Below, one piece after another: positions 44,856 to 48,062 of a stretch of DNA of 48,062 nt. Position numbers and translations under genes: made by a program. Below the pieces are notes generated by a model. The model saw nothing but the letters and a program-made list of their open reading frames with translations. It did not search any database and had not been told where the DNA came from. The stretch covers positions 1 through 48,062 of IMG/VR virus record IMGVR_UViG_3300028146_000015. The stretch is one strand, 5' to 3'. The stretch comes from a virus. How positions within the stretch are numbered: position 1 is the stretch's first letter; each line of letters opens with the position of its first letter.

Positions 44856-44977
44856 TCTGCTGCGACACCTGCCCCTACTACCCCACCTGCGAGGAGATCG
44901 AGGACTTCGAGCGCGACGTCCTCCGCCTCCACGAGGAGTGGGGCGAGGAATACGGCGAGCCGGGCACCGCGCCGTGA
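44852..44977 (+). CDS. Cys-rich acidic microprotein
   Basis: 41 residues from GTG 44852. I-C-C-D-T-C-P-Y-Y-P-T-C at the N-terminus is followed by an acidic helix (E-E-I-E-D-F-E-R-D-V-L-R-L-H-E-E-W). Resembles the preceding one in its C-P-Y/H arrangement. Translation inferred from overlaps on both sides. Confidence 0.45.
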   Translation: MICCDTCPYYPTCEEIEDFERDVLRLHEEWGEEYGEPGTAP

Positions 44978-45063
44978 GGGCCATCCTGCTGGGCGCGGCC
45001 GGGGCCCTGGCCGTCGCGGCGCTCACGGGGGCGCTGATGGTGGCGCTCGGGCTGGTGCCGTGA
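44974..45063 (+). CDS. Single-span membrane microprotein
   Basis: 29 residues from GTG 44974: A-I-L-L-G-A-A-G-A-L-A-V-A-A-L-T-G-A-L-M with a short end. One membrane helix. Overlaps both neighbours (GTGA). Too short for a firm call. Confidence 0.4.
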   Translation: MRAILLGAAGALAVAALTGALMVALGLVP

Positions 45064-45347
45064 GAAGGCGCTCCGCCAAGGCCGGTGAGGCAGCTGTCCA
45101 GGCTGAGCCGCCGTCCGTCGAGCCGCTCGGCCGGGACCTGCGCGATCACCTGATCGGCGAGCTGACCGGCATGCCGTTCCCGGCGCGCCGCGATGCCTGC
45201 TGGGTGATGAACGCCGAATGGTGGGACGAGGTGGAAGCCATGGCCCGGGCCATGGGGGAGATGCCGCCGTCGTGGCCGCGAACGCTGCTCGGCAAGCCCG
45301 TGGACGTCCGCGAGGACGGCGGCGTCCCGCACCTGGAGGGACCATGA
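45060..45347 (+). CDS. Early protein, unknown
   Basis: 95 residues from GTG 45060. Middle part D-H-L-I-G-E-L-T-G-M-P-F-P, A-C-W-V-M-N-A-E-W-W-D-E-V-E-A-M-A-R, then L-L-G-K-P-V-D-V-R-E-D-G-G. Reads like a small domain that docks with another protein; not recognised. Confidence 0.5.
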   Translation: MRRRSAKAGEAAVQAEPPSVEPLGRDLRDHLIGELTGMPFPARRDACWVMNAEWWDEVEAMARAMGEMPPSWPRTLLGKPVDVREDGGVPHLEGP

Positions 45348-46120
45348 CCGCCCCGGAGTGCGCCGCCGGCTGCCGCCGCCCGTCCCCGTCGGCGGTCATC
45401 TGCGGCACCTGCGCCGACGGCCTGTCCGCCGCCCTCGCCATGGCCGCCAGCATCGCCGGCGACCTCGACGACGCCATCGCCAGGCAGCTCCGCCACGGCG
45501 GCGGCGGACGGCGGTCGGGCGACGAGCAGCCGCTGCCCGTCGACCTGCGCGCGGCGGACGCGGCACGGGAGCTGCACGGCTGCCTGTCCGGATGGGTGCA
45601 GGTCATCGCCGAGACCGCACCGATGATGTCAACGCCCGACACCATCCGGTGGATGGCCGAATGGCTCCGGGCCCGCATGCGATGGATAGCCGCCCACGAC
45701 GCAGCCGCCGACATCTGCCGCGAGGTCACCCGCGCCGTGAGCCGCGCCGCCATGGTGCTCGACGGGCCGCCGCCCCGCGAGTACGCCGGCCCCTGCCCCG
45801 CCTGCGGCAATGACGTCCTCGGCCAGCCCGGCGCCGCCATCGCCGCCTGCACCCGCTGCGGCCACAGCGTGGAGGTCGCCGCGCAGCAGGACGCCATGCG
45901 CGCCGCCATGGACGACATGCTGTTCACCGCCGGCGAGCTCGTCTCCATGGCCAAGGCGCTCGGCCAGCCCGTCAGCGAGTTCACCGTGCGCTCCTGGGTT
46001 CACCGTGACCAGCTGGTATCGAAGGGCACCCGGCCCCGCGACCACGGCGCGCCGTCAGCCACCTACAGGTTCGGCGACGTGCTGGTACTGATCGCCAGAA
46101 GCCACCGAGTGAGAGGATGA
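45344..46120 (+). CDS. Zinc-ribbon and HTH protein of actinophage type
   Basis: 258 residues from ATG 45344. An N-terminal C-A-A-G-C ... C-G-T-C zinc unit (about 6-23), a helical centre with R-A-A-D-A-A-R-E-L, a second zinc ribbon C-P-A-C-G-N-D-V ... C-T-R-C-G-H (about 150-173) and a C-terminal helix-turn-helix: V-S-E-F-T-V-R-S-W-V-H-R-D-Q-L-V (about 222-237), like MerR-type regulators. This layout recurs in early regions of actinophages; likely a DNA-binding regulator. Confidence 0.72.
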   Translation: MTAPECAAGCRRPSPSAVICGTCADGLSAALAMAASIAGDLDDAIARQLRHGGGGRRSGDEQPLPVDLRAADAARELHGCLSGWVQVIAETAPMMSTPDTIRWMAEWLRARMRWIAAHDAAADICREVTRAVSRAAMVLDGPPPREYAGPCPACGNDVLGQPGAAIAACTRCGHSVEVAAQQDAMRAAMDDMLFTAGELVSMAKALGQPVSEFTVRSWVHRDQLVSKGTRPRDHGAPSATYRFGDVLVLIARSHRVRG

Positions 46121-46126
46121 CCAACC

Positions 46127-46393
46127 ATGGACGCCATGACACCCGGCCGTATCGCGGCTGAGGCGCACGACCGCAGCCTGTTCGGCGACGAGACGCCGTT
46201 CCCGTGGGACAAGGCGGCCAGCCCTGCGGTAATTGCCTGGGAAGCCGCCGCCACAGCGGTCCTAGAGCAGTGCGCCATGGCGCTAATGCAGCAGGTGGCC
46301 GCCGTGCGCAGCGTCATCGCCCGCTATCAGGACGAGGAACTGAACGCGATGACCGCATGGGGCGAGATCGAAGAGATCTTCGCAGGTGACTAG
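46127..46393 (+). CDS. Small early protein, unknown
   Basis: 88 residues from ATG 46127 with GAGAGGA upstream (ATG 46136 possible). Helical, with R-I-A-A-E-A-H-D-R-S-L-F-G-D-E-T-P-F-P-W-D-K-A and a second helix ending D-E-E-L-N-A. Similar in pattern to the next small gene (both start with A-A/A-Y-E-A and end a W-D-x-A-A block), so they may be relatives. Confidence 0.5.
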   Translation: MDAMTPGRIAAEAHDRSLFGDETPFPWDKAASPAVIAWEAAATAVLEQCAMALMQQVAAVRSVIARYQDEELNAMTAWGEIEEIFAGD

Positions 46394-46407
46394 AAGGGAA
46401 GGCCGCC

Positions 46408-46581
46408 ATGCCTGAGACCGCACGCATCGCCTACGAGGCCTACGCCCGCTCAACCGGCGGCAAGAGCCTCGTGTCAGGCGACACGCTCCCCGGCTGGGAT
46501 GACCTGCCCCAGCCCATTCAGTGGGCATGGGACGCAGCCGCCCAGGCCGTGATCCGCGCCGTGACCGACGAGCAGGCGTGA
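46408..46581 (+). CDS. Small early protein, unknown
   Basis: 57 residues from ATG 46408 with AAGGGAAGG upstream. R-I-A-Y-E-A-Y-A-R-S-T-G-G-K-S-L, then L-P-G-W-D-D-L-P and Q-W-A-W-D-A-A-A-Q-A-V; a common small actinophage protein type with a W-x-x-L-P and A-W-x-A-A-A pattern. Overlaps the DUF6221-like reading frame at its end. Confidence 0.6.
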   Translation: MPETARIAYEAYARSTGGKSLVSGDTLPGWDDLPQPIQWAWDAAAQAVIRAVTDEQA

Positions 46582-46586
46582 CCGCC

Positions 46587-46949
46587 ATGGATGACCTGGC
46601 CGCGTTCATCACCGCCCGGCTAGACGAGGACGAGGCCATGGCGAACGAGGTCCACAAGCCGCGCGACTGCGGCTGCGTTGACCGTGACGGTGAGTTCAGC
46701 CCCGATCCCGTCTGGTGCGGCTGCGACTACCCGGCCCGCGTCCTGCGCGAGGTAGCCGCCAAGCGCGCCATGGTCAAGGAGCATGGTCCGGCCCGGCCTG
46801 AGCAGCGGCGCTACGCCTGCGCCTCGAACTGCACCGACGACCGCAACATCATCCAGGCAGCGCCATGCACCACCATGCGCCTGCTCGCCGCCGTCTGGAG
46901 CGACCATGGCGACTACCGCGCCGAATGGGCACCCGGCGACCTGGGTTGA
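46587..46949 (+). CDS. DUF6221-like protein (copy 2)
   Basis: 120 residues from ATG 46587 (GTG 46578 overlaps the previous stop). M-D-D-L-A-A-F-I-T-A-R-L-D-E-D-E-A at the start, P-A-R-V-L-R-E-V-A-A-K-R-A-M-V in the middle and W-S-D-H-G-D-Y-R-A-E-W at the end are the hallmarks of DUF6221. It carries C-G-C and C-G-C-D inserts and a C-A-S-N-C pair. A diverged relative lies on the opposite strand at 30532-30846. Confidence 0.8.
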   Translation: MDDLAAFITARLDEDEAMANEVHKPRDCGCVDRDGEFSPDPVWCGCDYPARVLREVAAKRAMVKEHGPARPEQRRYACASNCTDDRNIIQAAPCTTMRLLAAVWSDHGDYRAEWAPGDLG

Positions 46950-47064
46950 CAAGATCGTCAATGCACCGCAGTATGTGGATATCTTCGCAGGAGTGGCCCC
47001 AGGTGACAGCCGGGGCCATCGTCATGTCTGGGGTGAGCGGCCATGGGCGGTGACTGAGCCATGA
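46906..47064 (+). CDS. Small protein, unknown
   Basis: 52 residues from ATG 46906, overlapping the DUF6221-like gene by 44 bases; no later start is in frame. W-V-D-K-I-V-N-A-P-Q-Y-V-D-I-F-A-G-V is the only ordered-looking part, followed by H-R-H-V-W-G-E-R-P. Its stop overlaps the next ATG, which supports it. Confidence 0.4.
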   Translation: MATTAPNGHPATWVDKIVNAPQYVDIFAGVAPGDSRGHRHVWGERPWAVTEP

Positions 47065-47387
47065 CGCTGCCAGAGCTGGCCGTCCGCCCCGGCTGGAGCC
47101 GACCCGATGACCTGCCGCAAGGCGATTGCGTGGTGACGCGGCTAGACGATGGCCGCCTGCGCGTTGACCATGCTGACCCCCGCGTCCTGATCAGCGCCGA
47201 GCTGCTGGACGCCATCATCGACGGGACTGGCGACGACGCCAGCCCGCATGTCCGCGTTGACCTGACGGGATGCGTGACCTACGACGGCGCGACCATGAAG
47301 ATCGCCGCCGTCAACCGCACGGTCATCTACCGCATCGTCACCTACGTGCCATCAGTGCACGGCTACATCGCCGAGTGGCCCGACTGA
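47061..47387 (+). CDS. Early/late-end protein, unknown
   Basis: 108 residues from ATG 47061. Beta-type: D-C-V-V-T-R-L-D-D-G-R-L-R-V-D-H-A-D-P-R-V-L-I (split by short loops), V-R-V-D-L-T-G-C-V-T-Y, and I-A-A-V-N-R-T-V-I-Y-R-I-V-T-Y. Directly upstream of the HNH gene. Not recognised. Confidence 0.5.
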   Translation: MTLPELAVRPGWSRPDDLPQGDCVVTRLDDGRLRVDHADPRVLISAELLDAIIDGTGDDASPHVRVDLTGCVTYDGATMKIAAVNRTVIYRIVTYVPSVHGYIAEWPD

Positions 47388-47389
47388 CC

Positions 47390-47737
47390 ATGGCCCGCTG
47401 GTACGGCAAGACCACCGAACGCGGGTACGGCGCAGCGCACGTTGCCCTGCGCAACCGGCTGCTCGCCGCGTGGAAGCCAGGCCAGCCATGCGCCAGGTGC
47501 GGCTTCCCGATGTGGCAGCGATGGACCATCGACGCCAGCGGCAAGCGCGTCAGCGCCATCGACCTCGGCCACAACGACCAGCGCACCGGCTACACCGGGC
47601 TAGAGCACAGGACGTGCAACCGCCGCGACGGGCAGGCCAAGACCACCGCGATCAACCGGGCGCGCGGACGCCAGCTCACGCCAGCGCAGCTAGCGGCGAT
47701 ACGGTGGAAGCAGTGGCAGCAGGCGGCACGGCGGTGA
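47390..47737 (+). CDS. HNH endonuclease at the packaging end
   Basis: 115 residues from ATG 47390. W-Y-G-K-T-T-E-R-G-Y-G at the N-terminus, C-A-R-C-G-F-P-M (about 33-40), I-D-L-G-H-N-D (about 57-63), and T-G-L-E-H-R-T-C-N-R-R-D-G (about 68-80) form the HNH zinc-nuclease core. This small type is regularly encoded next to the terminase or cos end in siphoviruses and helps terminase cut. Its place at the far end of the window, just before the terminase if the ends join, fits that role. Confidence 0.85.
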   Translation: MARWYGKTTERGYGAAHVALRNRLLAAWKPGQPCARCGFPMWQRWTIDASGKRVSAIDLGHNDQRTGYTGLEHRTCNRRDGQAKTTAINRARGRQLTPAQLAAIRWKQWQQAARR

Positions 47738-47889
47738 TCTGCCACCCGTGCGGCGACGGCGATCACGGTGGCTGCCCGGAGATAGCGCGCCAGCATGACG
47801 CGACGCTGCCGCTCGTCATCCTCGCCGCCTCCTCCCGCTGCGACTGCCAGCACCAGCCGCGCGCGGACAGTGACGGTACTGGCGAGTAG
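47734..47889 (+). CDS. Cys/His microprotein after the HNH gene
   Basis: 51 residues from GTG 47734 overlapping the HNH stop. I-C-H-P-C-G-D-G-D-H-G-G-C-P and later S-R-C-D-C-Q-H make a C-x2-C-x4-H-x2-C plus C-x-C arrangement, probably zinc-binding. Not recognised. Confidence 0.5.
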   Translation: MICHPCGDGDHGGCPEIARQHDATLPLVILAASSRCDCQHQPRADSDGTGE

Positions 47890-48062
47890 ATGGCAGGCGA
47901 ACGGATGGCAGCCATCCGCAGCGGTCACCCCCAGTAACCGCCCTGGAGGGCCTGGCACTCCGACCGGTCACTGATGACCATCCGCACCATCCAGGGTGGT
48001 CACGTTTGCGCAGGTCAGGGGCACGTATCGAATCGCGTTCGAGATTCGAACACTCGTCCGAC
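47890..48062. other. Gene-free end of the window
   Basis: No gene is visible in these 173 bases. The last 40 hold several TCGAA/TTCGA words and a short stem CGAG (48040-48043)/CTCG (48053-48056). With bases 1-81, also empty, this is where a cos or packaging site would be expected, but I see no shared end sequence. Confidence 0.4.

Noticed and set aside
1-48062. CRISPR array
   Set aside because: No regularly spaced direct repeats were seen. The closest cases are the 22-bp-spaced operator pair at 31909 and the GGCAGT tandem at 42396.
1-48062. Direct terminal repeat
   Set aside because: First and last about 90 bases share no common stretch longer than expected by chance.
48024-48062. Second tRNA T-arm-like sequence (GATTCGAAC) at the window end
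   Set aside because: The stem next to the TTCGAA word does not pair properly as a T-arm (only two of five pairs), and no acceptor partner is visible before the window ends.

Overview
The window reads as an essentially complete genome, or near-complete prophage, of a temperate siphovirus of a GC-rich actinomycete. The signs are the strongly GC-biased third positions, frequent GTG/TTG starts, start/stop overlaps of the ATGA/GTGA type, an HK97-type head module, a long tape measure gene, a serine integrase, an immunity switch, and accessory families mostly seen in actinobacteria (DUF397, DUF6221-like). Host genus cannot be read from the sequence.

Layout: 82-1800 terminase (large subunit split over two overlapping genes). 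1801-2346 a tRNA-like structure and two tiny membrane proteins. 2343-7277 portal, prohead protease (with a coiled-coil region upstream in another frame) and major capsid protein. 7312-10217 head-completion genes interrupted by two homing-endonuclease-like inserts (HNH, GIY-YIG), each preceded by a strong hairpin. 10210-18282 virion surface and connector genes interleaved with a GT-A glycosyltransferase, a SAM methyltransferase and a CgeB-like glycosyltransferase, plus an 891-residue protein with a long Arg/Pro repeat tail. 18298-19695 major tail protein and tail assembly chaperones with a textbook -1 frameshift signal. 19692-20358 a three-gene reverse-strand cassette with a Phd/YefM-like antitoxin. 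20406-27635 tape measure with transglycosylase domain, an endonuclease VII gene and minor tail proteins. 27635-30464 lysis cassette and GH25 endolysin, closed by an intrinsic terminator.

30532-31522 carries three small reverse-strand genes. 31637-33771 holds a GntR-type regulator, a promoter overlapped by a direct repeat, a small RHH-like gene and the serine integrase; a perfect 12-bp dyad just downstream (33851-33886) is a strong attP candidate. 34214-35001 is a divergent repressor/Cro switch. 35224-47889 is a tightly overlapped early operon on the plus strand: many Cys/His-rich microproteins, a RecE-like exonuclease with RecT annealase, a replication-initiator-like gene with an iteron-rich 3' end, a zinc-knuckle protein, a DUF397 protein, a zinc-ribbon/HTH protein, a DUF6221-like protein and finally an HNH nuclease, which in such phages commonly sits next to the packaging end.

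The most unusual points are the split large terminase with two replaced acidic residues, RNA hairpins before both homing-type nucleases, the antisense antitoxin cassette inside the tail operon with a leaderless-type promoter, the Arg/Pro repeat protein, the putative attP dyad, and the probable origin at 42325-42500. All functional names are by motif and context recognition; no database search was run.
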